64,000 nt of DNA from Rotaria socialis (GCA_905331475.1 CAJNYU010003827.1:1-64000); one strand, 5' to 3'; positions 25,742-38,655 are shown, counted from the stretch's first letter. A program made the numbers and translations. The notes: generated from the sequence alone by a model not told the origin.

Positions 25742-26661
25742 ATGATGAAATCCTTCTTCCGCCGTTATCAACTTTTTATCGTTAACATCGTATCTGCATC
25801 AGGACTTCTTGCTACCAGTGATCTCTTCGTACAAATTCTATATGAAAAACGAGAAACTATAGATAAAAAGCGTTTTCGTATGTGCATAAGCTGTTCATCA
25901 TTTGTATAATGTAAATCAAATTTTTTTCCAATTAATAAATTTTAGTAGCCGCTTTGGGTACAGGAGCGGTGATGGGCGTTGAAGGTCATATCTGGTACTC
26001 ATATATCGATCGCGTGATGGCTCAACGAACATGGCGTGATGTATTCAAAAAAGTAGCTATTGATCAAACTATTGGCGCACCATTTTATGCACTCACCTAT
26101 ATTGTTGGTAAGAAGAATATCTGTAAAGCTCATAGATAGTCGACTACTTCTTTTTTAAAAGAAAAACTTCTTGTATCATGTTCTCCATATAAGACACGCT
26201 CCATTTCTGTTATTATTTCATACAGTTAATAAGGCTTCAACATATCAGATGACTATTGCTCCTTCTACTTGATCTCTAGTAATCTCTTTAATAGCCGAAC
26301 TAACACCACTAAATCTAATGACAAGACGATTTTCGAAATAAAAACAAGTAGTAAGCTATCTTCAGTCTTACTTATATATGAATATTATATTAACTAAAAC
26401 TTCTTTTCTGTTTATCAAGGAACTTCTATTCTCGAAGATAGAACGTCATCTGCCGAATTAACCAGTGATATCCGAAAGAATTTCTTTCCGCTTTATCTCG
26501 CCGATTGTTTGATATTTGCACCGATTCAGTTGATAAATTTTAAATATGTTCCAGCATTCTACCGTGTTCCATTTTTGTCACTGGCTGCATTTGTCTTCGA
26601 TGCATTTATTAGTGCCTACAAACATGAAGAGAAACCAATGACAGTTCCTGAACAAGCTTAA
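25742..26661 (+). CDS. Mpv17/PMP22-family membrane protein (MPV17L2-like), 3 exons, 179 aa
   Basis: Exons 25742-25877, 25946-26107 and 26420-26661 give 179 residues, typical for the family. Recognisable elements are the first hydrophobic helix with SASGLLATSDLFVQ, the central GHIWYSYIDRVM followed by KKVAIDQTIGAPFYALTY, and the C-terminal signature region IFAPIQLINFKYVPAFYRVP. Family members are four-helix proteins of the inner mitochondrial or peroxisomal membrane. MPV17 is a non-selective channel linked to mtDNA maintenance and MPV17L2 to mitoribosome assembly. The family's usual W..WP..Q..NF signature is degenerate here: the two tryptophans are replaced while P, Q, N-F and V-P remain. The start is a double ATG at 25742/25745. 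Intron 2 (312 nt) is unusually long for this window. Subfamily assignment is tentative. Confidence 0.85.
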
Positions 26662-27173
26662 TCGTTGTGACTTATTTTGTTGCTAGGCAAACAGTGAATA
26701 TAGAAAATTGTTATTTATCAATGAATCACATTTTCGACATCTTATTTTTTCATTAAATCATACATCTATGCGAAAGGGTTTCATCGAATACTATTTTATT
26801 TTTCTGTGATTGATAGTTTCAGATTACTTCATAAAAATGTTCGTGAGCTCAATACTCGAAACTATAGAATGATCGACAAATGATTCGTTCACTTTTGCAA
26901 TGAGATGCAGATCGATACTGTAGCTGTCGAATCTGGAAACACTTGTTATAATAGATTGATATTATTGACTTTCTTGAATAATTATTTCGATAGTTCACGA
27001 AAATAAAACCGGAAAACCAATATTCGAATCATTGATTCTTCGTTTGTTCAAAATGAAAGCGCATTGTATCGAGTTCGAATATCAATCGATTGTTCAAACT
27101 TCAGATTTCTCGATAGATAATTCATTTTTTCACTTTTCAAGGTTAAATTATTATTTTTAGATCAAGAAAACAG
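26662..27173. other. Intergenic between Mpv17-like and FBXW9-like genes
   Basis: No coding signal. An ATTAAA near 26752 could serve the Mpv17-like transcript. A TTATTTTTAG tract ends at 27160, 13 nt before the FBXW9 ATG, and is another start-proximal acceptor. Confidence 0.45.
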
Positions 27174-30153
27174 ATGTCAAGCGAAGAATTAACTGATGAT
27201 CAGGATTATGACAATGGTTCGTGCGAATGTGGTCTATTTCATTCGCTACCGCCTGAAATATGGTCAATAATTTACTTCATATTTATCACTATTTTCTAAA
27301 TATCTATTTGTTTTCAATAGGCTAAATTTATTTGGTTATATATCAGCCGAGTATATAATTGAAAAATTGAGTCTTGTTTGTAAATCACTTCGTACTTTTA
27401 TTCTATCATCACAATCGTATTGGAAATATCGATATGAAAGGCGTGTTCGAGCACCGTATCGATCAATGCCAAACACACACGGTACATGGCTTAACATTTG
27501 TTATCAACTTGAACGCAGAGGACGTGAATGGCAACAATGTGCTGAACAACATCAAAATATTCTATCTATATCAGGTGCTCATATTGGTCCAGTAGCGGAT
27601 GCAATTATTCTTGAGGTACATGCTCAAATTTATTATATTTGATTTATATTTAACCATTGATTCTGTTTCAGGATGGTTATACCTGTGTGACAGGTAGTCG
27701 TGATTCATCAATATGTTGTTGGGATCTACGACGAATAGTCCGCCCTGAAGAAACAAAAGTATCGAATGCATTTGGCTCAGCATATGTCACCAAACGCGCT
27801 GAAGATAAGCAACAGGTAAAAATTAATCTAGAAAAAAAACAGAACCAGATATTTATCTGTCAATTTAGCGATGGATTTGGTCACTCGACCATGAAGGGCA
27901 CGTTATATCGAGCGCATCATCAAATTATGAAATTCGTCTTTGGGATTTAAATGAAGAACTACGTGAAATATCACGAATAAAGTAAGCTGCTGACTTTTTG
28001 AGACATAAGAGATTAAAGTTACTCGAATAAAAGAGCAATAAGCCATGTACTAATGTACCTGTAGAAAACTGATTAAGTCGCCAAATTGTTTTTCCTAAGA
28101 TGTCTCCTCTATTATAAGATTTTGATCATTCGAATTTTGGTGTCAAAAGAAACAAAAATAATATTGATCTGTTGAATATTTTTCAATATTTCTAAATTTC
28201 TCTGTTTTCTTTTTCTTAACGTAACTTATACTAAATATTAAATTGCCCATTGTCGACTCGTTATAAATCATATTTCTTATCAGAAGCATTTGACAGTCGT
28301 TTTTCTTTAATTCAAAAATAAAGATTACGATCAACATTTGCGATGACTCATCGACTTCGAGATTCATTACTTTATGCTGGTGTCTACAATGGTAAATTAA
28401 ATGTTTACGATACAAGAATAAATAATACCGAAACCAATAATACTCCTGTTCATATTGAACAAGTAACGCGACGCGGTTACATTTATGCACTAGAATTGCA
28501 AGATAATTATATTCTTGTGATGCATAAATCAAGTACATTATGTTTATATGATCAACGAACATGGAAAAAAATAGAAAATGTTCCAGTAAGCAAAGCAGTT
28601 TTTTGCATAGAAAAATATAGAATAACTGAAAAATTTTATTGTTCATACTAGTTGAATCTTGGTGAACGCGTTTCATCCTACTACAAAAATTCTCTTTTAT
28701 TTCTTGGTGATAATGAAGGATTTGTACATACATTTCATTGGAAGAAAGATCATTGTGAATTTATTGAAGTATATATTTTTTGTGTGGGATAAAAAATAGT
28801 ATACTAAAAAAGAAAATTCGATTTAAGAAAATTCGAACTGAACATGGATGTCCAATAACAGCATTGTGCCATAATCAAGGTATACTTCAAACATGTACGG
28901 CAGTCACCAAGACTTTAGCTATTGATCAACTTTCAACGCCTGCAAAACATCTTGCTCGAATTCAAGCTGATACAATGGATCAACATATTTGTGTAAGTTA
29001 TTGAGTTCAAACTCGATGAATAAAGATAAAATTCAGTTAGCTGTTAGAAGCTCCTCTATTATATATTTCCTTATAGCATTCGTTACGAGTAGTATATACA
29101 TTTTACTAGATGAAACAAAGTTTCTCTGACAAGTATATCAAATTTCTCAAAACAATAACATTCGTATTCCTAAAGCACTATCTGTCCGTCGTTATTTTTC
29201 ATTCTTTGTTTAAGGCGGTATAACCATATGAGCGAAGACAACTAACAATTGGATACTTTAAGCATTAATAAATGCAGCATGTAAAAATAAGACGAAAACA
29301 ATATATTTCATTCGAGATAGTTTATATGAAATACAGAGTTTTCAATATCATTTTTATACTCTTTCTAAAATGAACATGCCTATTACGAATAAAACCCTAT
29401 AGTACTACCTTGCTTGTCTTTTGTTGAGATATTTTATGTAGTTGTGAACTTATTGCTAATGAAAATATTCATCGTTTGAGTTGGAATTCCGGATATGATA
29501 ACGTCTCAACAATACAAAAATTGAATCAGCATATATATATACATGCCGATGTCTTTACTCACATTTTGTCGTTGGTTACTTACTATCTATAGACTTTCAA
29601 TTTTCAGAATCAAAATAAAATTTTGGAATTTTTATAATGAGTCATCGCAAATTCATAGAGAAAAAAAATACTTCTTGAAGATAATTTTATTTTCATTTTC
29701 TAGAAAACCTTCACGTTTATATGAGAATTATTATTTACTGCAATAAAAGTCTCATAGCTCATTGAAAGTTATCCTACTCGTAAATAAAAATAGTTAGTAG
29801 AGAGAGAGAGAGAGAGAGAGAAATATTTCAAGTAGGCTTACCTGCTCTATTTTAAAATAGTATCATTCATTTTTTGATATGTACACTATGATATTCAAGA
29901 AAAACAAAGTTACATTCTAATGACTAAGTCTTACGAGAAAAACTGATGAAATTTATCTTGTCGGAATTTTTTCATGTGCACAGAATTCAGACTCAAAACT
30001 GATTAACGACTTTGAGCGAATGAATTGCTCATAAATTTAATTGTTTATTTTAAGATGGATGCAAATGATAATGGTTTAACAGTCATTGGTGGAAGTGATA
30101 ATAATTTAATTACTATCTATCGTGATGAATTCCGACGTTGCTATGCTTTATAA
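27174..30153 (+). CDS. F-box/WD40-repeat protein, FBXW9-like, 8 exons, 427 aa
   Basis: Exons 27174-27262, 27321-27615, 27672-27815, 27869-27981, 28324-28585, 28652-28768, 28828-28992 and 30055-30153 close in phase. Residues about 18-55 form an F-box (FHSLPPEIWLNLFGYISAEY, with LVCKSLRTFI), which should bind SKP1. They are followed by the FBXW9-like linker ending GREW and then WD40 blades: GHIGP-type start AHIGPVADAIILEDGYTCVT, SGSRDSSI-type TGSRDSSICCWDL, and SSNYEIRLWDL, AGVYNGKLNVYDTR, GGSDNNLITIYRD. The product would be a substrate receptor of an SCF ubiquitin ligase. The last intron is about 1.06 kb and carries an (AG)n tract; the fourth is 342 nt. The last exon is only 33 codons. A poly(A) signal follows at 30225. 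Confidence 0.85.
29799..29821. repeat. (AG)n microsatellite in FBXW9 last intron
   Basis: About eleven AG units. Similar AG runs occur at 30449-30467, 32399-32413 and 45239-45261. Confidence 0.85.
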
Positions 30154-30224
30154 TGGATTCAATTAAGAATGTGTTTCATCCGTCCAGATTTTGTTTTTTT
30201 GTCTTTTCAGTAGAAATAATAATC

Positions 30225-30230
30225 AATAAA
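30225..30230 (+). terminator. Poly(A) signal of FBXW9-like gene
   Basis: AATAAA 72 nt after the stop codon, followed by a T-rich stretch. Confidence 0.6.
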
Positions 30231-32725
30231 ATTCATATTCTCCTTTTATTCTCGTCTTCTCTATTTATCAAGCATCATAATGTTCTCTCATTCGATATTG
30301 ATGATTTTTGATTGGCAAAGTGTTTTTTTAGCGTCTGCTGAGATATGATAATCAATCATTGAGACAAGAAACAGAACATTACAAGTAAAATTCTGACTGA
30401 GATTTGTCTTGTCTATTATTCATCTCATGTACATATATACGTATATTGAGAGAGAGAGAGAGAGAGACAGAAACAGAGAGATGTATAAAAGAAAGTGAAC
30501 GATGGCATTTATTCAAACAACAGGATGATCATGGTTGAACACATTTACCACTGCGTCATGGCTTTTAGCAAAGCAAACATGAGTATATCATGCTGTGTTA
30601 GAAAAGTTTTGCTTTTTTTGTTTTTTAATTTTTTGAAAGGAAGACAGCAAAACTATTTTATTAATTATAACCATCTGAATTCAATGAAACAAAACAATGT
30701 TTGTTACATGTTCATTGCCTGCTGGCGGATAGATGTTTCCTTCTTGTTTGCCAGTCAACCTTTACAGTAGGAACTATAATCGTCTGTCGACAATTTGCGT
30801 TAGCCTCGAGTAATGAAGCACAGATTCCATCTGTATTTTTAGCATCAAAGAAAACATTTCTTTTTTTCTCTATTCTTTTGGTCAATATCATCATGGGACT
30901 TGATCTTGTCTTGTTTTTTAAGAATAAAACGAAAAACAAAAGAAATCAAATAGAAAGAAAAACAAAACAGATAAATTCTTCTTTTGAATATACAATACAC
31001 TAGACGATCAGATACATTGAAAATGAAATGTTTTTTCGAATTCATAGAAAATGTTTACGTTAAAATAACGGCATCGGCATCTCAATGAAATGGAATACTC
31101 TTCTTTATGCCACATGTGCTATTGATCAGTAAAAGCTTGAGTAGATTACATCAGAAAGTATGAAATGAAGATCAGGGGCTTCGAAAAATCTAATTGATCA
31201 ATATTATGCCTGAAAATAATTATAAGTGAATGAAAAGAGCTAAAAATAAGAAGAAGAAAAAATAATATGCCTGAAGGAATTATCGAATTTTTTTGGTATC
31301 TTTTCATTGACAAAAGAATGCATTTGTTTTTGACAAAGTACGAATAACTTCAATAATATAGAAATTAAGAATGCATAACGGAGGAGGATGGGCGGACAAG
31401 AATATTTTTTTTTCTTATTTATAAGATTGAAACATCTATTAAAAGCTTTTTCTTTTCTTGATTCTTTTGTTATTTCACGTCATTGATGAATCATCTCAGC
31501 TGATCATATTCAAAAATAAAAATAGCCAGTAAGTAGTTTTTTTATTCTTGAGTTGAGTTAATAAAATCAATCAATTGTTTTTCGAATATTTATGAGATTA
31601 CTTTTGAAAAATTTAATAGATAAATTTTTTGTTCTACTGAAAGGTACTTCTTTTTTTTAAATTTAAACATATGTTCTACGTATGGACAAGAAAAAGAAAG
31701 TGCTACCCTCATTGATCAGTATTATTGTCTCAAAGATAAAAGTATCCTTTGTTGTTGTTGTCGCATGCCATGAAAATACTTTAATAAATTGTGATAGGTA
31801 CTTTTGCTCTTCACGAATGATTTATCCTTTCTATTCAATTCATACAAGAAGATAACACAATTTATTTCGACACTCTTCATGTCTGTGTTTATATAAGAAG
31901 GCAATGCAGAACTGGTCGAGAAACTTTTCTATATCCTAATTGTCTTTTAAATGTCTTCTGTCTGCATGGCGAAAGAAAAAAGAAGAAGAGATCATATTCA
32001 TTGCTCTGCTTGCTTGCATGCATGTCGCTGCCATCGAGCGTTAATGATAGAGATGTTAGAAAGATGGGTCCATCTGCAGCTGCCAAGCAGACAGAGCAGA
32101 AAAAGAAAAAAAGACCTATCATCAACCATTTTTTGTTGTGATACCAGCGCATCTCTTCATCATCCAATCATGCCCGCTTCTTATAAACAACATGCCAATC
32201 GTCGTCTCATCAACACATCTTGCATCCGCTCTCACCCTTCGACTATCATTAATTCTATATACCGTTTTCTTTCTGCTTAAGAAAAAGAAAAGCAGATCTT
32301 TTTTCTCTTCTCGCTCTCGTTTACAGTTGGTTAATGGGTCGTAGCGATTGAAGTTAACTAACCAATCACAAAATGTATATACTACAAGAGACTCAATGAG
32401 AGAGAGAGAGAGAAAAAGAAAGAAAGAAAAAGAGGGAAATGAAGATGAGTTCTTTCTCTCTATAGTTTGGAAGAACTGCTGCTTTTCTTCTTCTTGTTTC
32501 GAATAAACACAAGCAGAGGTCGAACAAATCTAAACACACTTATCCTGCCAGTGTATATGTAGTTGCCGTTTGTCGAATTTGTAAACGACTCATTACTTAT
32601 GTCTCAAATCTGTCAGGCTTAGTTTCTTTCTAATATTGCTGTCTCATCGTCAATTGCATAAACATTTTGTTTCAAAAATATACATATAGATTTATATATT
32701 GTCTTCCGATTTTCTCTTTCGTCGT

Positions 32726-32800
32726 CATCATTATCATCATCATCATCATCATCCTCATTATTATTATTATTATTATTATTATCTTCGTTATTATTATTAT
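32726..32800. repeat. (ATC)n/(TTA)n compound microsatellite
   Basis: About eight ATC units followed by about ten TTA units, with short interruptions. It lies about 0.5 kb upstream of the FoxF-like start codon. Confidence 0.8.
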
Positions 32801-33265
32801 TTCTAGTAGTTCTAGTGGTCGTTGTTGTTGATATTGTATACAACAAACGATTTAGATAAAACAAATTTGTATATACTTCTTGATGTTTATTAAAAGCCTT
32901 AGTATAGAATATAAACAACACGACAATAGCTAAGATTTATAGTAAGGTAGGTGATATTTTGTTTACGAGAATAGTGGATAAAGAGATAAAGCATAATTAT
33001 AGATATGTTAACTTTCTTTCTAATTGTTTATAAACGATTGTGTCAAAGAAACAGCCGAGCGTTGCACATGACTAGATGTTGAATCTATATCGTTAGACAG
33101 AAAGAGGAAAAAGAAACTGTATCCATTAACGTTCAATGTAGTGAATCAACTTTATAAAATTAAAACAAACATAGATATGAGTAGAATTACCTAATAGAAA
33201 TAGGATTGAGATTGAATTTAATTCCTTTTTTTTGTTTTGTTTTATTATAGACTTTGTAATAGTTT

Positions 33266-35142
33266 ATGGTGATTATTGAGCAAGGATCTTCAATCATTGA
33301 CAATTGTCAAATGAATATTAAAATTGATACAGATAAACCAGTTACATTGTCGATCAATACGACAAATGAACATCATCATTTGCATACAACATCGACGCCA
33401 ACATCTGTTTATCATCCTAGAAATCCTTCAACGAACGGTCCGATGAATGTTAATACAACTAATCCAGGTCATTTTCACCATCACACACATTTGTATAATA
33501 CAACAAGTGGTTATAACTATTCATCGGTACCACCACAACCAACACCACCACCACCACCACCATCATCATCATCAAATAGTTATTATTCAATGCCGACGAA
33601 TAATATTTACAATGATTCATATTCTCCCTGTTCAAACTATTGGAAAGCGGCAGCCGCAGCCGCAGCATCCTCATCGGATCTTTCAAAAATGAATAACAAT
33701 CATTCAAATCGACTTTCCTATCCTATTGATCATCCTCATTCAACTACTATGCATTACATACCATCATCAACAGGTCTATCTTCTCAAATAGATGTCAAAT
33801 CTGAACATTCATCACCAATAAAAAATACTCCATTAACAACAATGTCAGGTGGAGATGATTCAAATGAAAGTCATCCAACAGGCACAGAAGAAGATAATGA
33901 AGATGACGATGACGATATGAATTTGAAAACACCAGAAAAAGAAGAATCAAATAGTACATCAACAAATGCACCAAGAAAATCGAATCGTCGAGCAGAGAAA
34001 CCGCCATGTACGTCTTATACCCATAGGTTTACTTTCTTTCTATTAACATTATTGTTATTATGATGTCACTTTTAGATTCTTATATTGCTTTGATTGTCAT
34101 GGCTATAAATAGTACGCCAACGAAAAAAATGACATTATCAGAAATCTATGCATTTTTACAACAAAGTTTTGCTTTTTTTCGTTCAACTTACATGGGATGG
34201 AAAAATTCCGTTAGACATAATCTAAGTCTCAATGAATGTTTTATTAAATTACCAAAAGCTATGGGTACGTCAAAAACAAGAGCCTCTTGTTTTTCTTTTA
34301 AATGTTAAGCAAAATGAATGTTCTTTTAATTTAATATTAGGTCGAGCAGGAAAAGGACATTATTGGACAATTGCACCTGATTCAGATTGTATGTTTGATG
34401 ATAATTGTATGCGTCGAAGACCTAGAGGTGATTAATCGAAGATTTTATTATCTTAAGTTTATTTTTATTTCTTTTTCAACACGTAGGATTTCGAAGAAAA
34501 TTAGGAAAACAATCCGGATATCCTAATCTATTAGGTCAATTAGATTCAACAGTTACAACAAATACTAATGGTATGGCAACTTCATCATCATCATCAACTA
34601 TGGATCCGAATGCAATGAATTCGTACAATCCTAATCCTTCATCATCGTCTCCTTCGACTTCAACTGGCATTGGAGCTGGAAATTATTTTGATCTTAGTAA
34701 TTATGCTGCTTCGTCATCTTCAACAGCAGGAGTCAGTGGACATCATTCGTCAGATCTTTATGCAGCTGCAGCTCTCATGGCCTCATATTCTTCCACTTAT
34801 CCTCATCGTTCTCATTTTACAGCAAACAATTCATCTTGTTCTTCGACATCATCACCAACAACCAATACAAATGCTTTAACGACCAATGCAAGAGTTACAG
34901 ATGAGACTGATCCAGGATCACATGTACACTTTACAAACAGTGTTCACTATGCATCAGGTCCATCTCAATCACCTTATTTTTCTTATGGAAATCCACCTAC
35001 TCATCCGCCAACAAGTTCATCATTCGATCCACATAATCATTTTTATGGAAATCCATTTGCTGGATTTCTCGATCAAAAGCATTCACTTTTGCCGGCATCA
35101 TTGTCCTGCTATGATCATCATCCATCATCGTCAAACTATTAA
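33266..35142 (+). CDS. Forkhead transcription factor, FoxF-like, 4 exons, 557 aa
   Basis: Exons 33266-34007, 34076-34264, 34341-34427 and 34487-35142. The forkhead domain starts about residue 243 with [18 protein letters not shown]. It continues with [12 protein letters not shown] (here [12 protein letters not shown]), the recognition-helix region [30 protein letters not shown], and the FoxF-type wing MRRRPRGFRRK. FoxF factors pattern visceral mesoderm and gut muscle in Bilateria. The 240-residue N-terminus has His, Pro, Ala and Asn/Ser runs and an acidic patch ([10 protein letters not shown]). The C-terminus is Ser/Tyr/His-rich. Three introns cut the forkhead domain: just inside its start, after helix 3 and in wing 2. 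FoxQ1/FoxL1 share parts of the domain, but the RRRPRGFRRK end favours FoxF. Confidence 0.86.
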
Positions 35143-36695
35143 TTTTTCTTCTGCTTTTTTTTATTCATTTGTGTGTGTGTGTGTGTTTGTGTGTGTGTAA
35201 TATTTCATCGTCTTCTTCTTGTTCTTGTTCATGTTCTTCTTCTGCTTCTTCTTCTTCTTCTTCTTCTTCGATTTTTTCTCGTTTTTTTCTTGTTCGTTCA
35301 ATGATCTCAAAGATCGTTGATGTTCGTTTTGTTTCCGGCAGGTGAATACTTTCACTGAAATATGATGATGTGCAATTCACTTATATCATTTTATGTATAT
35401 GAGGATGCGAAACGACAAGAACAAGATATAGAGACAAGTATAACAATTGTGCGCTTTGTTCGATGAATGCATCGATTGAAAAAAACGATTGGTTGGTTGT
35501 TTAGTCGTTTCCTATCCTTATATTTCTCCTACTGTGAAATCTCGCCAATAGATCAACCCCGTTAGATTGTTTGTCTCATCAGGAGACAGAAAAATCATGA
35601 TATCAATCCATCAAATTAATAGATAGACATCTGTTCCTTACAAAATACATCGCCATTGCTATCCTAGTATAGTATATAAAACGCATGATGAAGATCTATA
35701 AGTATTCCATAAGTCTCAATGACGTCTATATGCATTCACACTAATATCTATTGAATGCTAAGTTCTTTTCTATTCATCTCGCTAAAAAATTTCTTCCAAT
35801 AGGATTAATTCATAGGTTTGTATCAATGATTTTTTTTTAAATAGCAAATCATTGTATTTCTATAAATGCAGCACATGGAATTTTCTATCATTGTACCATC
35901 ATGCATCATTTTACTTAAAACGATGTGTCAGTTTTGTAAGAACGATATCTATCATATCCATGCTCTTTCATGCCTAGTAGGAATCCATTCTATACAACAG
36001 ATAACTCAGCCAGTAATATTCAACGATTTTCCTACGTGATAGCAATCTAGTTGTAATTAATTTATGTCTGTTTATTGTCATCAACATTTTGCTTCTTCAA
36101 TCCACTTTATTGTGCGAAAGAAGTTTATGTAAAAATGACAGACACGTACAAGTAATTTCATATGACCACATGAGATCTTCTATGGATATTTTTTTCTTCT
36201 TGTGGCGATAAAAAAATGTAGAAGTGTGCAGTTGCGATCAAGACACAGATAGAAATGGATGCAAAAAAGTGAATCTCATGATTATAATAAAGCGGTTGTT
36301 CATTGAAGAAACCAATGATATGACCTTACAGTGTCGATATATTCTTTCAATTAGTCAAAACCGATTCTATGTAACCTTTCGATGGATAATGTACTACAAG
36401 AGAACATCGTTTTACTATAGTACTTATAGAAATAGTTTGTTGTTAAAATGAGAAGTAGCTTCAATTTTCTTTGCATTGAAAACCTGTGAGAAAAAGAAAA
36501 TTTCCATTTAATTTTAATTCAAAAAGATTTGATTCACAGCTACAGTACAATTTTTATTTTTCAATACATTTCGAATCGATCAATTAATATATCCAAGGAA
36601 TAAAAAGAAAGTGTTTGGTAAACTTGCGAGAGTTGTAAAACATACTTTTATTGAATATGACGATAAAGTTGGGTATTAGTATTTTTGTTTTAATT
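35143..36695. other. FoxF 3' region and intergenic
   Basis: A (GT)n tract at 35170-35198 and CTT repeats at 35210-35275 lie in the probable FoxF 3' UTR. No exon chain is seen after that. TTTATT at 36647-36652 (AATAAA on the minus strand) is 44 nt past the stop of the first EF-hand gene. Confidence 0.5.
35170..35198. repeat. (GT)n microsatellite
   Basis: Fourteen GT/TT units in the FoxF 3' flank. Confidence 0.8.
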
Positions 36696-37383
36696 TCAAT
36701 TAAATTTTATATTTTTATAGACTTCCATAGCACCATCAATAAATTCTAGAAATTCATTTACTTATAATAGTTATTTATCCTATAGAAAAAAACAAAACAT
36801 GACACACCTTCATAAGTAACTTTGCAATTTTCATCTTGCTGAAATTTATTACTGAATATATTGATTTGATCTTGATTTAAATCCTTGCCTTTGTCTTTCA
36901 TCACTTGATCAAATTCTTGTTTATCGACAACACCGTCGGCACTTAAATCTGTAATCAATTTTTGGTTTTGTTTTTGAAAATCGTTTTCTATTCATCTCAC
37001 CAAATGTATTAAATAAATCGCGTAATCCAAGAGTACTAGTTGGAAGATATTCATTCATCATAACTGTAAATTCATCTACAGTAATATCACCGTTCGCTAT
37101 GTATGAGAAATTCTAATAATTAATTAAACAGAAGAAAACAAAGTCATAATATTTACTATCCGTATCCATTATTTTCATGAATGCAGCAAGTTGTTCTTCT
37201 GTCAAAATCTGACCTGAGACTGTTTCAACGAGTTGTTTAATTTCATCTTGTGTTATGCGACCATCATGATTGGTATCAAACAATGAGAAAAGTAATTTCA
37301 ATTCTCAATAACGAAATGCAAGACGTTCATTTCTTAAATAAATACTAAGAAAATAATTTACCGTAAGCATCATGTGTCGCCAT
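36696..37383 (-). CDS. Calmodulin-like EF-hand protein A, 5 exons, 156 aa
   Basis: Exons 37383-37362, 37303-37157, 37096-37001, 36948-36808 and 36760-36696. Two canonical Ca-binding loops are clear: DTNHDGRITQDE and DTDTNGDITVDE. A third, DLSADGVVDKQE, is close to canonical, and a fourth (QDENCKVTYEVNEF) is degenerate. The arrangement is two EF-hand pairs, as in calmodulin/troponin C-like sensors. The protein starts MATHDAYELKLLFSLFD. Intron phases and positions match the neighbouring gene at 37954-38655 exon for exon (22-nt first exons, 96-nt third exons), so the two are tandem duplicates. The start is preceded by a CAACAG acceptor-like tract about 15 nt upstream. Target and location are unknown. 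Confidence 0.85.
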
Positions 37384-37953
37384 TTTAATTGAAATAAACT
37401 GTTGAATTTGAAATGACTTTCAACTTACGCTTTATTTCTTATCTTACCAAAACGCAAAGAAATTATGTTGTTGATTTTTATTTAGCAAACATTAAAAAGA
37501 TATGAATATTCTTCGAGCTCGTTGTAGACATTTTTTAAGTGAATACATTTATCTTTAAGCAGGCCCTAATCTTCATTTATGCTTCTTTAGCATCTGTTAA
37601 ATAATAATATCAAAATCTTCTTTATTGATTTTGTTGTAGATAAATCACAATATGCATGTTTAGTTTGTATCTTTCAAGATAGACCGTTTTCTGGAGAAAA
37701 TATTTTATGAAATAATCAGATACATTTTATTATATTTGCGATAGTTTCTTCAGCAAAATCATTTATTATAACATCTCGAAATTTAAACGAAAATAATTCA
37801 GTAACCCTTTGTTAAATATCATTTTCCTGAAGCCTATAAGAAGCTAGTATTTTGAAGCGAATATTAGTTTTATTGCACAATTATAGAACAAAATTTATTT
37901 TTAATGTTTTGAATGAACTATAAAAGAATTGTTCAAAATCGGCTTCAATATTC
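37384..37953. other. Spacer between tandem EF-hand genes
   Basis: 570 bp, no coding signal. TTTATT at 37869-37874 may be the poly(A) signal for EF-hand gene B (minus strand). Confidence 0.5.
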
Positions 37954-38655
37954 TTAATTTTTATTGAGACCATTGTAATATTCGTTGACATCGTCGACAA
38001 ACTCTAAAATAATCATATAACATTGATTAATATATATATTTATTGACACACATAATATAAAGTAACATACGTGCATAGGTGATTTTACTAGTTGCATCAT
38101 TTTGAAATTTTCTATCGAATATTTTAATTAAAATTGGATTCAAATCATTCTTAGTTTCCTTCACTTGTTCAAATTCATCCTTTTCAACATATCCATCACC
38201 ACTTGTATCTTGATTTTTAATGAAAAACGATCACTGATAAAAACTAGACTCCTCTTTTTTTTTCTCTCTTACCAATGGTTCGAAATATACTTTTTAATCC
38301 GTATGTTCCTTGTGGAACATGATTATTTATAAAAGCAACAAATTCATTCAAAGAGATGTCACCGCTGCCTAAAAAAAAAGACAATATACTTTTTTAATGA
38401 ATACAATATCCGAAAAAAAGCAAGTTTACTATCGGTGTCAGCTAGTTTCAAATATTCAGTTATTTGTTCCTCTGAAACTGATGGACCACTGAGATCAGGT
38501 GATTGCAGTAATTGCTTTAATTCATCTGTAGTCAGTGTTCCACTGTTATCAACATCAAATAACGTAAAAAGTAATTTTAATTCTATAAAAGAAAAATTAA
38601 ACAAAGGAATATACGTATGTGATAAATATGTACCTTGATTATCGTGCGATGCCAT
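37954..38655 (-). CDS. Calmodulin-like EF-hand protein B, 5 exons, 152 aa
   Basis: Exons 38655-38634, 38582-38430, 38368-38273, 38208-38071 and 38003-37954. Three well-formed loops are present: DVDNSGTLTTDE, DTDSSGDISLNE and DTSGDGYVEKDE. The fourth hand (NDATSKITYAQF) lacks Ca ligands. The start MASHDNQELKLLFTLFD parallels gene A, and the C-termini are also alike (VNEFLEF against QFVDDVNEY). The two proteins are diverged, so the duplication is not very recent. The function is presumably Ca2+ sensing or buffering. It could belong to the calmodulin-like or sarcoplasmic Ca-binding group; I cannot tell which. Confidence 0.86.

Larger units (their letters stand above)
30154..33265. other. Intergenic, FoxF upstream region
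   Basis: 3.1 kb with no supported exon. It holds two (AG)n runs (30449-30467, 32399-32413) that could be GAGA-type promoter elements, ATC/TTA trinucleotide repeats at 32726-32800, and an imperfect inverted repeat with arms near 32002-32020 and 32081-32099. A TTTTATTATAG acceptor-like tract ends at 33250, 15 nt before the FoxF ATG, so part of this region may be an untranslated exon or intron. Confidence 0.45.

Noticed and set aside
32619-32921. 100-codon minus-strand frame with Asn/Asp runs
   Set aside because: It is the translation of ATC/TTA microsatellites.
33447-33692. Alternative frames over the first FoxF exon
   Set aside because: They are shadows of trinucleotide-rich coding sequence; only the long frame joins to a forkhead domain.
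36224-36451. 75-codon plus-strand frame downstream of FoxF
   Set aside because: No homology or splice context; composition fits random AT-rich sequence.
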